Of a stretch of 64,000 nt of DNA, positions 1-8,307 are shown in pieces. The DNA is from Actinomycetota bacterium (GTDB lineage: Bacteria; Actinomycetota; Acidimicrobiia; Acidimicrobiales; Microtrichaceae). The stretch is from the NCBI GenBank assembly GCA_016703525.1, contig JADJBW010000008.1, positions 139,804-203,803 of the forward strand, in the 5' to 3' direction. Within the stretch, counting starts at the first letter, position 1. Each line of letters starts with the position of its first letter. Under the pieces are notes generated by a model. That model was not told where the DNA came from. It made no database searches and saw only the letters and a list, made by a program, of their open reading frames with translations. A program made the position numbers and the translations under genes.

Positions 1-1278
1 GAGGAGATCCCCTCGGGCGAGATCGACCTCGTCGTGGTGTGCACGCCGCGAGCCGCCAACCTCGACCTGTTGCGGGCGTGCGCCGGCCGGGGCATTCGCG
101 CGGCCTTTCTCACCACCGCCGGCTACGGCGAGTCCGGCGACGAGGGACGCGCTGCGGAGTCCGAGTTGGTGGCGCTGTGCGACGAGCTCGGCATCCTGCT
201 CGCCGGACCGAACGGCCAGGGCGTGGTGTCGACGCCTGTGGGGCTCTGCGCCCAGATCGTGGCGCCCTACCCGCCGGCGGGGTCGATCGGCGTCGCCAGC
301 CAGTCGGGCAACTTCGTGTCGTCGTTCCTCAACTGGTCGGTCGCGACCGGTATCGGGATCAGCCGGGCGGTCTCCGCCGGCAACGCCGCGGCAACGACGG
401 TCGCCGACTACCTCGGCTACTTCGCCGACGATCCCGCCACCGCCGTGTCGCTGGCCTACGTGGAGGGGATAGCGGACGGACGCGACTTCTACGAACGCGT
501 CCGCGAGGTGGCCCGGGCCCAGCCGCTCGTGCTCGTCAAGGGCGGCGCGACCTCCGGCGGAGCCCGCGCTGCGTCGAGCCACACCGGCGCACTTGCGACC
601 GACGACCGGGTCTTCGACGGCATGTGCCGCCAGGCGGGTATCACCCGAGCCGCGACTGTCGAGGAGGCGTTCGAGGCGGCCGCGACGTTCGCGACGCAGC
701 CGATGCCCCGCGGACCGCGCACGGTCGTGGTCACGACCGCCGGCGGCTGGGGCGTGGTGACCGCCGATGCCATCTCGGCGCATCCCGAACTGGAACTCGT
801 GGCGCTGCCCGACGACCTTCGCGACACGATCGACACGATGCTGCCGCCGCGCTGGAGTCGCAACAACCCCGTCGATCTCGCAGGTGGCGAGACGCGGGAC
901 ACGATCCCGGACGTGCTCGACGCCATCGCCCGCCATCGCGACGTCGACGCAATCGTGTATCTCGGGCTCGGCATCCAGTCGAACCAGGCGGCGATGATGG
1001 CGAACGGCCCGTTCTACCCCGACCACGGGCTGGAACGGATCGTGGCCTACCACCGCCGCCAGGACGAGCGCTTCGCCCGCGCCGCGTCCGAGATTTCGGA
1101 CGCGACCGGCAAACCGATCCTCACCGCGACCGAACTCGCGGTCGCCGACCCGTCGAACCCCGGGCCCGCGACGGTGCGCGCAACGGGCCGGCTGTGCTAT
1201 CCGTCGGCCAACCGCGCCGTCACTGCGCTCTGGCACCTCGCCCGCGTCGCGCGCACCCGGCGGGAGCGTGCCCGATGA
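1..1278 (+). CDS. ADP-forming acyl-CoA synthetase, alpha-type (5' truncated)
   Basis: The reading frame is open from base 1, so the true start lies upstream of the window. The visible 425 residues match the CoA-binding and succinyl-CoA-ligase-like flavodoxin domains of NDP-forming acyl-CoA synthetases, which make acyl-CoA from acid, CoA and ATP or the reverse. Supporting motifs are GVASQSGNF and SHTGALA; the His of the latter (codon 580-582) is in the position of the phosphorylated His of the family. The gene ends after the flavodoxin-like domain and no ATP-grasp domain follows, so this is an alpha-only type or a degenerate relative, and a separate beta subunit would be needed. It overlaps the next gene by ATGA, so the two are probably co-transcribed. 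The acid substrate cannot be read from sequence. Confidence 0.8.
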   Translation, partial: EEIPSGEIDLVVVCTPRAANLDLLRACAGRGIRAAFLTTAGYGESGDEGRAAESELVALCDELGILLAGPNGQGVVSTPVGLCAQIVAPYPPAGSIGVASQSGNFVSSFLNWSVATGIGISRAVSAGNAAATTVADYLGYFADDPATAVSLAYVEGIADGRDFYERVREVARAQPLVLVKGGATSGGARAASSHTGALATDDRVFDGMCRQAGITRAATVEEAFEAAATFATQPMPRGPRTVVVTTAGGWGVVTADAISAHPELELVALPDDLRDTIDTMLPPRWSRNNPVDLAGGETRDTIPDVLDAIARHRDVDAIVYLGLGIQSNQAAMMANGPFYPDHGLERIVAYHRRQDERFARAASEISDATGKPILTATELAVADPSNPGPATVRATGRLCYPSANRAVTALWHLARVARTRRERAR

Positions 1279-2714
1279 GCGCGCGCCGCTGGGCCGCGGC
1301 GTCGGCTCTCGCGTTGTCCGGGCTGGGCATGGGTGCATGGGGCACCCACCTCGAACTCGATCGAGAGGCCGACCTGGAGCCGGCGGCGGGCGCCGACCTG
1401 CCCGTCTCGGTGGCCACGCCGGTCATGTCGGCGCGCCGGGTGCCGGCGCTGCTGGTGCGGCCGCAGGCGTCGCGTCGCCTGAACACTGCCATGGCACCGC
1501 TGATGGCGAAGGCGCCTGCCCAGCGCTGCGTCGTCGTTGCCGACGGCCGATCCCGGGTGTTCGCCGACAACCCGGCGCTTCCGCTGCCGGCAGCCTCGAA
1601 CCAGAAGCTCGTCACCGCGTTCGGTGCGATCGAACGGCTCGGTGCCGACGCCACGCTCGCCACCTACGTGGGGGCCGGCGCGGCGCCGAGCGACGGCGTG
1701 GTCGCGGGCGACCTGTGGTTCATCGGCGGCGGCGACCCCTTGATCGACACCGAGCCGTACGAGGCGACGCTCAAGCACGGGAAGCCGCCGCGCACCCCAC
1801 TCGAGGCGATCGCCGACCGCATCGTCGCTGCCGGCGTGCGCACGATCACCGGAGGGGTCCGCGGCGACGAGAGCCGCTACGACCGTGAACGGGTCGTCGC
1901 ATCCTGGCCGTCGCGGTACATCGACCAGGCCCAGGTGGGCCCGCTCAGCGCCTTGTCCGTCAACGACGGCCGCACCTATCCGGCCATCGCCGGGGCTCCC
2001 GCTGCGCCCGCCAAACCGGCCGCCGACCCGGCGGCGTACGCTGCGCAGGCGTTGCACGAACTGCTGGTCGCCCGGGGCGTGACGATCGCCGCGCCGCCGG
2101 GCTCGGGCTCCGCCCCGGCGGACTTGACCCACGTGGTCGACGTGCCGTCGCTCGCGATGTCGCAGATCGTCGCCGAGATGCTGACCTTTAGCGACAACAA
2201 CACCGCGGAGCTGCTGGTCAAGGAGTTGGGTCATGCGGCGGCGGGGCAGGGGAGCACGACCGCGGGTCTCGATGCGATCCGCGAGTCGCTCGGAACCGCG
2301 AACCTGCCGATCGACGGTCTGGCGTTGGCCGACGGGTCGGGCCTCGATCTCGGGAACCGCGTGACCTGCGACCTGCTCGATGCAATTCTCGCCGCCGACG
2401 GCACCGCCGGCCCGATCTCGGCGGGGCTTGCCGTCGCGAACGGCGACGTGGGCACGCTCGAGGATCGCTACCGAGGGAGTCCCGCGGCGGGCAAGGTTCG
2501 CGCCAAGACCGGGACCCTGCGCAACGTCTCGGCCTTGTCGGGATGGGTGCGGTCCGACAAGGGTCACGATCTTTCGTTCTCGATCGTGTTCAACACGGGT
2601 GACCGCCAGGTGAACGCCGGCGACCTGGAGCTCGAGGAGAACCTGACCGAGGCGCTGCTGTCGTACCCCGACGCGATCGACCCGGCGACCGTCGCTCCGC
2701 ACCCGGTTCCGTGA
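1275..2714 (+). CDS. dacB: D-alanyl-D-alanine carboxypeptidase, peptidase S13 (PBP4/DacB type)
   Basis: 479 residues. The enzyme trims or hydrolyses peptidoglycan stem peptides outside the membrane. All three penicillin-binding motifs are present in order: SNQK (S108 to K111, SxxK nucleophile motif), SDN in SDNNTAELL, and KTG in KTGTLRN. Residues 5-22 form a hydrophobic Ala/Leu-rich segment that can serve as a signal peptide or anchor, and a low-complexity stretch follows before the catalytic domain. The ATG overlaps the preceding stop codon (ATGA), which fixes the start and implies translational coupling. A longer open frame runs upstream, but it is antisense-like shadow of the synthetase gene. 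The length is normal for actinobacterial PBP4 proteins. Confidence 0.9.
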   Translation: MSARRWAAASALALSGLGMGAWGTHLELDREADLEPAAGADLPVSVATPVMSARRVPALLVRPQASRRLNTAMAPLMAKAPAQRCVVVADGRSRVFADNPALPLPAASNQKLVTAFGAIERLGADATLATYVGAGAAPSDGVVAGDLWFIGGGDPLIDTEPYEATLKHGKPPRTPLEAIADRIVAAGVRTITGGVRGDESRYDRERVVASWPSRYIDQAQVGPLSALSVNDGRTYPAIAGAPAAPAKPAADPAAYAAQALHELLVARGVTIAAPPGSGSAPADLTHVVDVPSLAMSQIVAEMLTFSDNNTAELLVKELGHAAAGQGSTTAGLDAIRESLGTANLPIDGLALADGSGLDLGNRVTCDLLDAILAADGTAGPISAGLAVANGDVGTLEDRYRGSPAAGKVRAKTGTLRNVSALSGWVRSDKGHDLSFSIVFNTGDRQVNAGDLELEENLTEALLSYPDAIDPATVAPHPVP

Positions 2715-2826
2715 GCATCGCCGCCGCGCTCCGATGCCGTCGCGGGCGCCACGATGGTGCTGGAGGCGGGCGGGTCCGTCTAACTGCGTCGCACTTGCGC
2801 GTCGTAGCGTTTGCCGGTCGCGCCGG

Positions 2827-2847
2827 AACCCACTAGGAAAGTGGGTT
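2827..2847. other. Small inverted repeat in the spacer after dacB
   Basis: A 7-bp perfect stem (AACCCAC / GTGGGTT) with a 7-base loop lies 24 bases before the next start codon. It could be a weak terminator for dacB or part of the 5' leader of the following small-protein operon. There is no U tract. Confidence 0.3.
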
Positions 2848-2870
2848 CACGGCAGCCCCGAGGAGCGGAC

Positions 2871-3203
2871 GTGGCAGAACCTGCACCAGAACGTAAAGGC
2901 CCCGGCGATCACGTCAACGAGCTCAAGACGCTCGTGGTGGGATACGCCAAACAGGAGACCATCGACCCGCTTCGACATCTGGGCAAGTACCTGGGGTTCG
3001 GGGCCGCCGGATCGATCCTCATCGGGCTCGGATCGGTCTTCCTGCTGCTCGCCCTGTTGCGGGGCGTTCAGGCGATCGGGCCGTTCGACGGGTCCACCGG
3101 CGGGTGGTCGCTGCTCTCGTACGGCATCACCATGATCGTCGGCTTGATCGCCGTCGGGATCGTGGCGAAGGTCATCACCAGCAAGAAGGGTTCGAAGCCA
3201 TGA
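2871..3203 (+). CDS. Phage-holin-superfamily-III-like membrane protein (Holin-X type)
   Basis: 110 residues. After about 40 soluble residues come two membrane segments, roughly residues 42-65 (GFGAAGSILIGLGSVFLLLA) and 79-104. This is the layout of the actinobacterial Holin-X family (PF07332-like), small envelope proteins whose cellular role is not established. The GTG start is chosen because AGGAG lies five bases upstream, which excludes the longer open frame from 2811. It overlaps the next gene by ATGA, so the small proteins from here to 3957 form one operon. It sits alone with housekeeping genes and no lysin, so a prophage origin is not suggested. Confidence 0.65.
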   Translation: MAEPAPERKGPGDHVNELKTLVVGYAKQETIDPLRHLGKYLGFGAAGSILIGLGSVFLLLALLRGVQAIGPFDGSTGGWSLLSYGITMIVGLIAVGIVAKVITSKKGSKP

Positions 3204-3418
3204 GCGACGACAACGGTTCCTCCAAGATCAGCCGCGACGACATCAAGTCCAAGCTCGCCGACATCCAGGGCGAGGCCACCGACACCGTCGAGGGCGCCAA
3301 GAACCAACTCGTCGCTGTGGGCATCGGTGTCGCGCTGGTGTTGCTGCTCCTGGCGTTCTTCCTGGGGCGCCGAGGCGGGGTGCGCAAGAGCACCATCATC
3401 GAAGTGAAGCGCGCCTGA
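3200..3418 (+). CDS. Small single-pass membrane protein
   Basis: 72 residues. A charged N-terminal half (about 37 residues, helix-forming, starting MSDDNGSSKI) precedes one strong membrane helix (VGIGVALVLLLLAFFLGRR) and a short basic tail. It overlaps the preceding holin-like gene by four bases and lies two bases before the next gene, so all three are probably translated together. I do not recognise a named family. The amphipathic helix plus one membrane anchor resembles small envelope accessory proteins that accompany Holin-X proteins in actinobacteria. No enzymatic motif is visible. Confidence 0.75.
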   Translation: MSDDNGSSKISRDDIKSKLADIQGEATDTVEGAKNQLVAVGIGVALVLLLLAFFLGRRGGVRKSTIIEVKRA

Positions 3419-3420
3419 CC

Positions 3421-3957
3421 ATGGCCTCGCTGTTGCGCCAACGCGCCATGTCGATGCTCTTCGGCGGCGGTGTCGGCGGCGCCGTCGCGGCGCAGCTCGT
3501 CTCGCGCGTCGGCGCGCAACTCAACGACGCGCTGCACCGCGACGCCGAGGTGCTCGACACCTCGCGACTCGCGGTGGGGGAGACCTACCTCGTCACCACC
3601 CGGCCGCCCATGAACCGGGCTGAACGGCGCCTCACCGCGCATCGCGAGGCGCTCGCCGCCAAGTTGGGCGATGGCAGCGGCCACTCCCGCCGTACCGTCA
3701 CGGCCGCCCGCCGGCTCGCCGCGTCGCAACGCCGGGTTGAGCGGCGCTCGCCGACATCGCGCCGCGGCCGGCGTGCTGCCGCCCGGGCCGACAAGTACGG
3801 CGCACGATTCGACAAGCTCACCGCCCGCTCACCCAAGGACCAGGCGCGCGTCGCGCAGCTCGCCGAGATCGACGCCAAGCTCGCAACGCTGCGGGCCGAC
3901 GCGATCGCCTCGGCCCGCCGCACCAAGCGTCCGACCCGCTCCACCACCTTCCGTTAG
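3421..3957 (+). CDS. Conserved hypothetical protein, basic C-terminal half
   Basis: 178 residues. The N-terminus has a Gly/Ala-rich hydrophobic stretch (MLFGGGVGGAVAAQLVSRV) that might sit on or in the membrane. A short segment with LAVGETYLVTTRPP follows, then a long, very basic Arg/Ala-rich region probably forming helices. I recognise no domain. It is the third gene of a tightly packed run of small envelope proteins (two bases after the previous stop), which is the only clue to its job. The composition suggests a membrane-associated, nucleic-acid- or phospholipid-contacting protein, but that is speculation. Confidence 0.6.
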   Translation: MASLLRQRAMSMLFGGGVGGAVAAQLVSRVGAQLNDALHRDAEVLDTSRLAVGETYLVTTRPPMNRAERRLTAHREALAAKLGDGSGHSRRTVTAARRLAASQRRVERRSPTSRRGRRAAARADKYGARFDKLTARSPKDQARVAQLAEIDAKLATLRADAIASARRTKRPTRSTTFR

Positions 3958-4006
3958 CGACCGACGGTCTCCCGCGGTTCCTGGCGCCGCCGCGCTTTCG
4001 GCCATC

Positions 4007-4216
4007 ATGGGATCCGTGCTCGTACGACTCCGCAACCCGACCCGCGACATCGACATGCGCGGCCCCATGACGGTCGCCAGGCTGTTGAATCGACTCGACC
4101 TCAACCGCGAATCGGTGCTCGTGGTGCGCAACCGTGAGCTCGTGCCCGGCGACGCGCTCCTCGCCGATGACGACGAGGTGGAGATCCGCCCCGTGATCTC
4201 GGGCGGTTCGGCATGA
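4007..4216 (+). CDS. ttuB: ThiS/MoaD/TtuB-like ubiquitin-fold sulfur carrier
   Basis: 69 residues with the beta-grasp pattern of small sulfur carriers: VLVRLRNP, an MTVARLLNRLDL helix, VLVVRNRELVPGD, DDDEVEIRPVISGG. These proteins are activated as a C-terminal thiocarboxylate that donates sulfur. The overlap (ATGA) with a TtuA-like tRNA thiolase points to the TtuB role over thiamine or molybdopterin synthesis; no thi or moa genes are nearby. Unusually, the diglycine is followed by Ser-Ala before the stop (VISGGSA), so either trimming is needed or the carrier is atypical. A GTG at 4016 is a possible alternative start. The symbol rests on context more than on sequence. Confidence 0.7.
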   Translation: MGSVLVRLRNPTRDIDMRGPMTVARLLNRLDLNRESVLVVRNRELVPGDALLADDDEVEIRPVISGGSA

Positions 4217-5154
4217 AGTGCACGGTGTGCCGCGGCCCGGCGGTGATCGACCTTCGTCGCCACAACGCGAACTTCTGCGCCGAGCATTTCCTGAAATTCT
4301 GCCGCGACCAGGTGGAGCGCACGATCGACGACTTCGACATGTTCGCACCGGGCGATCGCGTGCTCGTGGCCGTGTCGGGCGGCAAGGACTCGCTCGCCGC
4401 GTGGCACATCCTGCGCCACCTCGGCTACGACGCGACCGGGCTGTACATCGGTCTGGGGATCGGCGAGTACAGCGACACGAGCCATCGCTACGTCGCCGCC
4501 TTCGCCGCCGAACACGACGCCCCACTCATCACGGTCGACCTGCGGGAACGATACGGCTACGACATACCGGGCGGCGCTCGAGCGGCACGCCGCACCCCGT
4601 GCTCGGCATGCGGGCTGTCGAAGCGCCACGTCTTCGACGAGGCGGCGATCGAAGGCGCATTCGATGCCGTGGCGACCGGCCACAACCTCGACGACGAAGC
4701 CGCGGTGCTGTTCGGCAACGTGCTGCACTGGCACACCGAATACCTCGGCCGCCAGTCGCCCGTGCTGGCGGCGCGCGACGGCTTCCCGCGCAAGGTGAAG
4801 CCGCTCGTCCGCCTCGGCGAGCGGGAGATGGCCGCCTACTGCATCGTCGCCGGCATCGACTACATCGTCGACGAGTGCCCGATGGCCCGTGGCAACCGTC
4901 ACCTGCACTACAAGGCGGCGCTCAACGACATCGAGGCCGCGTCCCCCGGGGCGAAGGCCGACTTCTACTTCGGCTTCCTGCGCCGTGCCGCCGACCGTTT
5001 CGACGGTGAGGCCGAGGCTGGTCGGGAACAGCTCGGTCGGTGCGACACCTGCGGCGCGCCGAGTCCCGTCGAACGCTGCGCGTTCTGCCGCCTCGTCGAA
5101 CGCGCCGGCGGCGCCGTCCCCGTGAACGCACCCACCCTTCGAGGAGCGAAATGA
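4213..5154 (+). CDS. ttuA: TtuA-like tRNA 2-thiolation enzyme (TtcA/TtuA superfamily)
   Basis: 313 residues. This is an ATP-pyrophosphatase fold enzyme expected to adenylate a tRNA uridine and replace its 2-oxygen with sulfur. Visible elements in order are an N-terminal zinc site (C3/C6 and C22/H25), the PP-loop SGGKDS (55-60), the Fe-S ligand candidates C130, C133 (PCSAC) and C222 (DECP), and a C-terminal CDTC/CAFC zinc site (277-292). The three central cysteines are those that bind the [4Fe-4S] cluster in Thermus TtuA. It overlaps the sulfur carrier upstream and the m1A58 methyltransferase downstream, a coherent T-loop modification operon. The Ncs6/TtcA relatives act at positions 34 or 32, but the TtuB-like partner favours U54. 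Confidence 0.82.
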   Translation: MKCTVCRGPAVIDLRRHNANFCAEHFLKFCRDQVERTIDDFDMFAPGDRVLVAVSGGKDSLAAWHILRHLGYDATGLYIGLGIGEYSDTSHRYVAAFAAEHDAPLITVDLRERYGYDIPGGARAARRTPCSACGLSKRHVFDEAAIEGAFDAVATGHNLDDEAAVLFGNVLHWHTEYLGRQSPVLAARDGFPRKVKPLVRLGEREMAAYCIVAGIDYIVDECPMARGNRHLHYKAALNDIEAASPGAKADFYFGFLRRAADRFDGEAEAGREQLGRCDTCGAPSPVERCAFCRLVERAGGAVPVNAPTLRGAK

Positions 5155-5927
5155 GTCAGACCCTGGCAGCCGGTGACCTGGTGCTGTTGTTGGACACGAA
5201 GGGCCGTCGCTACCTCGTGACCCTGACCGAGGGGAAGGAGTTCCACTCGCATTCCGGCTTCGTCGCCCACGCCGACCTGATCGGCGCCAACGAGGGCGAC
5301 GAGGTGATGTCGACTCGCGGTGGGCGGTACACGGTGCTGCGACCCACCCTCTCCGAGTTCGTCTTGAAGATGCCCCGTGGCGCGCAGGTCATCTATCCGA
5401 AGGACCTCGGTCCGATCCTGATGCTCGCCGACATCGGCGCGGGCACGCGGGTGCTCGAGTCGGGCATCGGATCGGGTGCGCTCTCGATGGCGATGTTGCG
5501 CGCCGGCGCGAACATCGTCGGATACGAGCTACGCGAGGACTTCGCAACTCGCGCCCAGGCGAACGTCGAGCGATTCCTGGGGGCCGAGGCGATGAGCCGC
5601 TATCGGGTCGAGTTGCGCGACTGCTACGACGGCATCGACGAGACCGACATGGACCGCGTCGTGCTCGACCTGCCCGAACCGTGGCGGGTGGTGCCCCACG
5701 CTGCGCTCGCGCTGCGGCCCGGAGGCATCATCGTCGGCTACTCGCCGAGCATCATGCAGGTGACGCAGTTCCGCGACGCGCTCGACGCGTCGGGGTTCAT
5801 GCTCGCCGAAACGATCGAGGTGCTGCACCGAGGCTGGCACATCGAGGGAGCGGCCGTGCGCCCCGATCACCGCATGGTTGCCCACACGGGGTTCCTCACC
5901 ACGGCCCGCCGCGGTCGCGCCCGCTGA
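5151..5927 (+). CDS. trmI: tRNA (adenine-58-N1)-methyltransferase TrmI
   Basis: 258 residues. It methylates N1 of A58 in the tRNA T-loop using S-adenosylmethionine. The N-terminal domain (GDLVLLLDTKGRRYLV) and the Rossmann methyltransferase core (VLESGIGSGALS, VGYELRED) are typical, as is DLPEPW, the family's active-site signature (usually DLPDPW). The start is set by GAGGAG at 5141-5146, four bases before the ATG, and the overlap with the ttuA stop. In mycobacteria the orthologue (Rv2118c) also lies just upstream of the proteasome ATPase, so the location supports the call. A 14-bp hairpin follows the stop codon. Confidence 0.93.
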   Translation: MSQTLAAGDLVLLLDTKGRRYLVTLTEGKEFHSHSGFVAHADLIGANEGDEVMSTRGGRYTVLRPTLSEFVLKMPRGAQVIYPKDLGPILMLADIGAGTRVLESGIGSGALSMAMLRAGANIVGYELREDFATRAQANVERFLGAEAMSRYRVELRDCYDGIDETDMDRVVLDLPEPWRVVPHAALALRPGGIIVGYSPSIMQVTQFRDALDASGFMLAETIEVLHRGWHIEGAAVRPDHRMVAHTGFLTTARRGRAR

Positions 5928-5955
5928 GTGCGTGAACCGGGCCGTCGCCCGGGCG

Positions 5956-5987
5956 CGAGTCGGGCCGCCCGAAGGCGGCCCGACTCG
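5956..5987. terminator. Perfect 14-bp hairpin between convergent trmI and ferredoxin genes
   Basis: Arms 5956-5969 and 5974-5987 are exact reverse complements around the tetraloop CGAA. The position between two converging stop codons makes a bidirectional terminator likely. There is no U tract on either side, as is common in GC-rich actinobacteria. Confidence 0.75.
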
Positions 5988-6018
5988 ACAATCGATTCGC
6001 TTCGTGTGCCCGAAGGGG

Positions 6019-6261
6019 CTACTCGACCTCGAGGAAGATGCACTCGCCGGGGCACTCCTCGGCCGACTCGATCACGGCCTCTTCCTGCCCGGCCGGGATG
6101 TTCGCCATGCCCTCGGCGCCGCCCGGATCTGAGAAGACCTTCGCGCCTTCCTTGACATACGCGAGGCCGTCGTCGAGCAAGGTGAAGACGTCGGGTGCGA
6201 TCTCCTCGCAGAGACCGTCGCCGGTGCAAAGATCCTGGTCGATCCAGACCTTCATGCCCAT
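6019..6261 (-). CDS. Small [3Fe-4S]-type ferredoxin
   Basis: 80 residues, acidic. Cysteine spacing is CTGDGLC (Cx5C) near residues 12-18 and ECPGEC near the C-terminus, the arrangement of single-cluster ferredoxins that serve actinobacterial cytochromes P450 and Rieske oxygenases. The missing middle cysteine of a [4Fe-4S] motif favours a 3Fe-4S cluster. ATG at 6261 is preferred over the internal ATG at 6255 because GGAG lies about ten bases upstream. No P450 or reductase is adjacent, so the redox partner is unknown. A similar ferredoxin near the proteasome genes is common in actinobacteria. Confidence 0.85.
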   Translation of the reverse strand: MGMKVWIDQDLCTGDGLCEEIAPDVFTLLDDGLAYVKEGAKVFSDPGGAEGMANIPAGQEEAVIESAEECPGECIFLEVE

Positions 6262-6394
6262 GGTGTGAGTGCTCCTCAGTTCGGTAGGGCTTTGTCTTCA
6301 GTCCCTACGGCGCTGAATCTAACCATACCGACTTGGTGGGGCGGCAACTCGCCACGAAGGAAGGGTTGCCCACAGCGCCGCCCACCGATGGTGT

Positions 6395-6400
6395 TAGGTT
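6395..6400 (+). promoter_or_regulatory. Candidate -10 element (TAGGTT) for mpa
   Basis: TAGGTT lies 18 bases before the likely GTG start of the ATPase gene, and an AGGAGG follows at 6413-6418. It is the only TAnnnT hexamer in the divergent spacer facing this gene. Confidence 0.4.
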
Positions 6401-6417
6401 CGCCGCGTCGAGAGGAG

Positions 6418-8252
6418 GTGCACGCCATCGACCCCCGGACCCCCCAATCCGACCCCGCCGATGAGGGCGCGGGAGACCGCCGCACACCCGGCGCCACGAG
6501 CGACGCCGCCGAGCTCGTCGCGGACAACGAGGCGTTGCGCGAGCAGATCGGCGTCCTCCGGGACGAGGTGACCGTCCTGTTCCGGCGGCTCCAGGAAGGC
6601 CCGCGGCGCGTGCGAACGCTCGAAGAGCGACTGCTCGATACCAAGGGGCAGCTCGCCAAGGCGGTCGCGCAGAACGAGAAGCTGACCTTCACCCTGCGCG
6701 AGGCCCGCGACCACATCGCGGCGCTGCGCGACGAGGTCGACAAGCTGACCCAGCCGCCGGCCGCGTACGGGACGCTGCTCGCTCGCAACGACGACGGGAC
6801 CGTCGACGTCGTGGCGTCGGGCCGAAAGGTCCGCGTGCAGGTGTCCCCGTCGCTCGATCTCGACGAGGTCGCGGCGGGCCAAGAGGTGGTGTTGAACGAG
6901 TCCCTCAACGTGGTCGCGGTTCGCCGGGCCGACATCGTCGGCGAGGTCGTGACCCTGCGCGAGGTGCTCGCCGATCAACGCCGGGCGGTCGTCGCCGGGC
7001 GTGGCGACGAGGAACGCGTGGTCGAACTGGGCCACGACATCGACGCGACCGCGTTGCGTTCCGGCGAGCTGGTGCGGCTCGACCAGCGCGCGGCGATGGT
7101 GCTCGAACGCCTGCCGCGGCCCGAGGTCGACGAGTTGCTGCTCGAGGAGGTTCCCGACCTGCACTACGCCGACATCGGAGGCCTCGACGAGCAGATCGAG
7201 CAGATCACCGACGCGGTGGAACTGCCGTTCCTGCATCAGGAACTTTCGCGGAGTACCTGCTCCCGGCGCCGAAGGGAATCTTGCTGTACGGCCCGCCGGG
7301 ATGCGGCAAGACGCTGATCGCCAAGGCCGTCGCAGCATCGCTCGCCCGCAAGGTCGCCGAGCTCACCGGGCGCGATTCCCGCGGCTACTTCATCAATGTG
7401 AAGGGCCCGGAGCTGCTCAACAAGTACGTGGGCGAGACCGAGCGCCACATCCGCCAGGTGTTCCGCCGGGCACGCGAGAAGGCCGAGGACGGCACGCCGG
7501 TGATCGTGTTCTTCGACGAGATGGAGTCGCTGTTCAGGACGCGAGGGTCGGGCATCAGCTCCGACATGGAATCGACGATCGTGCCGCAACTCCTCGCCGA
7601 GATCGACGGCGTCGAGACCCTGCGCAACGTGATCGTGATCGGGGCGTCGAACCGCGAGGACCTGATCGACCCTGCGATTCTGCGGCCCGGGCGACTGGAC
7701 GTGAAGATCAAGATCAACCGACCCGACGCCGAGGCCGCGGCGCAGATCTTCGGGCGGTACCTCACCGACGACCTGCCCATCGACGAGCGGTCCGTCGAGG
7801 AGTTGGGCGGCGGGGACGCACACAAGGCGATTCAGGCGATGATCGAGGCCGCCGTGGCCGAGATGTACCGCGACGACCCGGCGAACGAGTTTCTCGAGGT
7901 CACCTATCAGAACGGCGACAAGGAGATCATGTACTTCCGCGACTTCTCGTCGGGGGCCATGATCGAGAACATCGTCCGCCGGGCGAAGAAGCTCGCGATC
8001 AAGCGAGAGCTCTCGGACGGGCATCGAGGGATCTGCGTCGACGACCTGCTGGTGTCGATTCGCCAGGAGTACCGCGAGCACGAGGATCTTCCGAACACGA
8101 CCAATCCCGACGACTGGGCGAAGATCTCCGGCAAGAAGGGCGAACGGATCGTGTACATACGCACGCTCGTCCACCGTTCCGACGCCACCCCGCACGGCGC
8201 GGCCGAAGGCGGTCGGGCCATCGAGCGGGTTGCGACCGGCCAGTACCTCTGA
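6418..8252 (+). CDS. mpa: Proteasome-associated AAA ATPase ARC/Mpa (one frame break)
   Basis: The hexameric ATPase recognises pupylated proteins with its N-terminal coiled coil, unfolds them and threads them into the 20S core. The coiled coil is in the first ~100 residues. OB-type domains (TLLARNDDGTVDVVASGRK; VGEVVTLREVLAD) follow, then the AAA module with GPPGCGKT, VIVFFDEMES and LRPGRLD. The C-terminus is GQYL, the penultimate-Tyr tail that docks into the alpha ring. The frame breaks at 7244-7246: one missing T in a T run, and restoring it gives ELFAEYLLPAPKG, collinear with mycobacterial Mpa. The start is uncertain: GTG 6418 overlaps a strong AGGAGG, and ATG 6388 is the alternative. Confidence 0.9.
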
Positions 8253-8307
8253 AGTCCGAGCCTCGCGCCAGCGCGCGCGACGCGAGCCGAGCGAAGCGAA
8301 TCGAGCG

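Noticed and set aside
39..1274. Upstream extension of the dacB frame to position 39
   Set aside because: It is antisense-like Arg-rich shadow of the acyl-CoA synthetase in another frame. The real dacB start overlaps the synthetase stop.
2871..3957. Prophage remnant suggested by the holin-like gene
   Set aside because: Holin-X proteins are common in actinobacterial chromosomes, and no phage genes, tRNA or att sites are nearby.
7243..7249. Programmed frameshift in mpa
   Set aside because: A -1 shift would be needed after CTT, but the sequence is not a canonical slippery heptamer, and there is no downstream stem that I can identify. Missing T in a T run is simpler.
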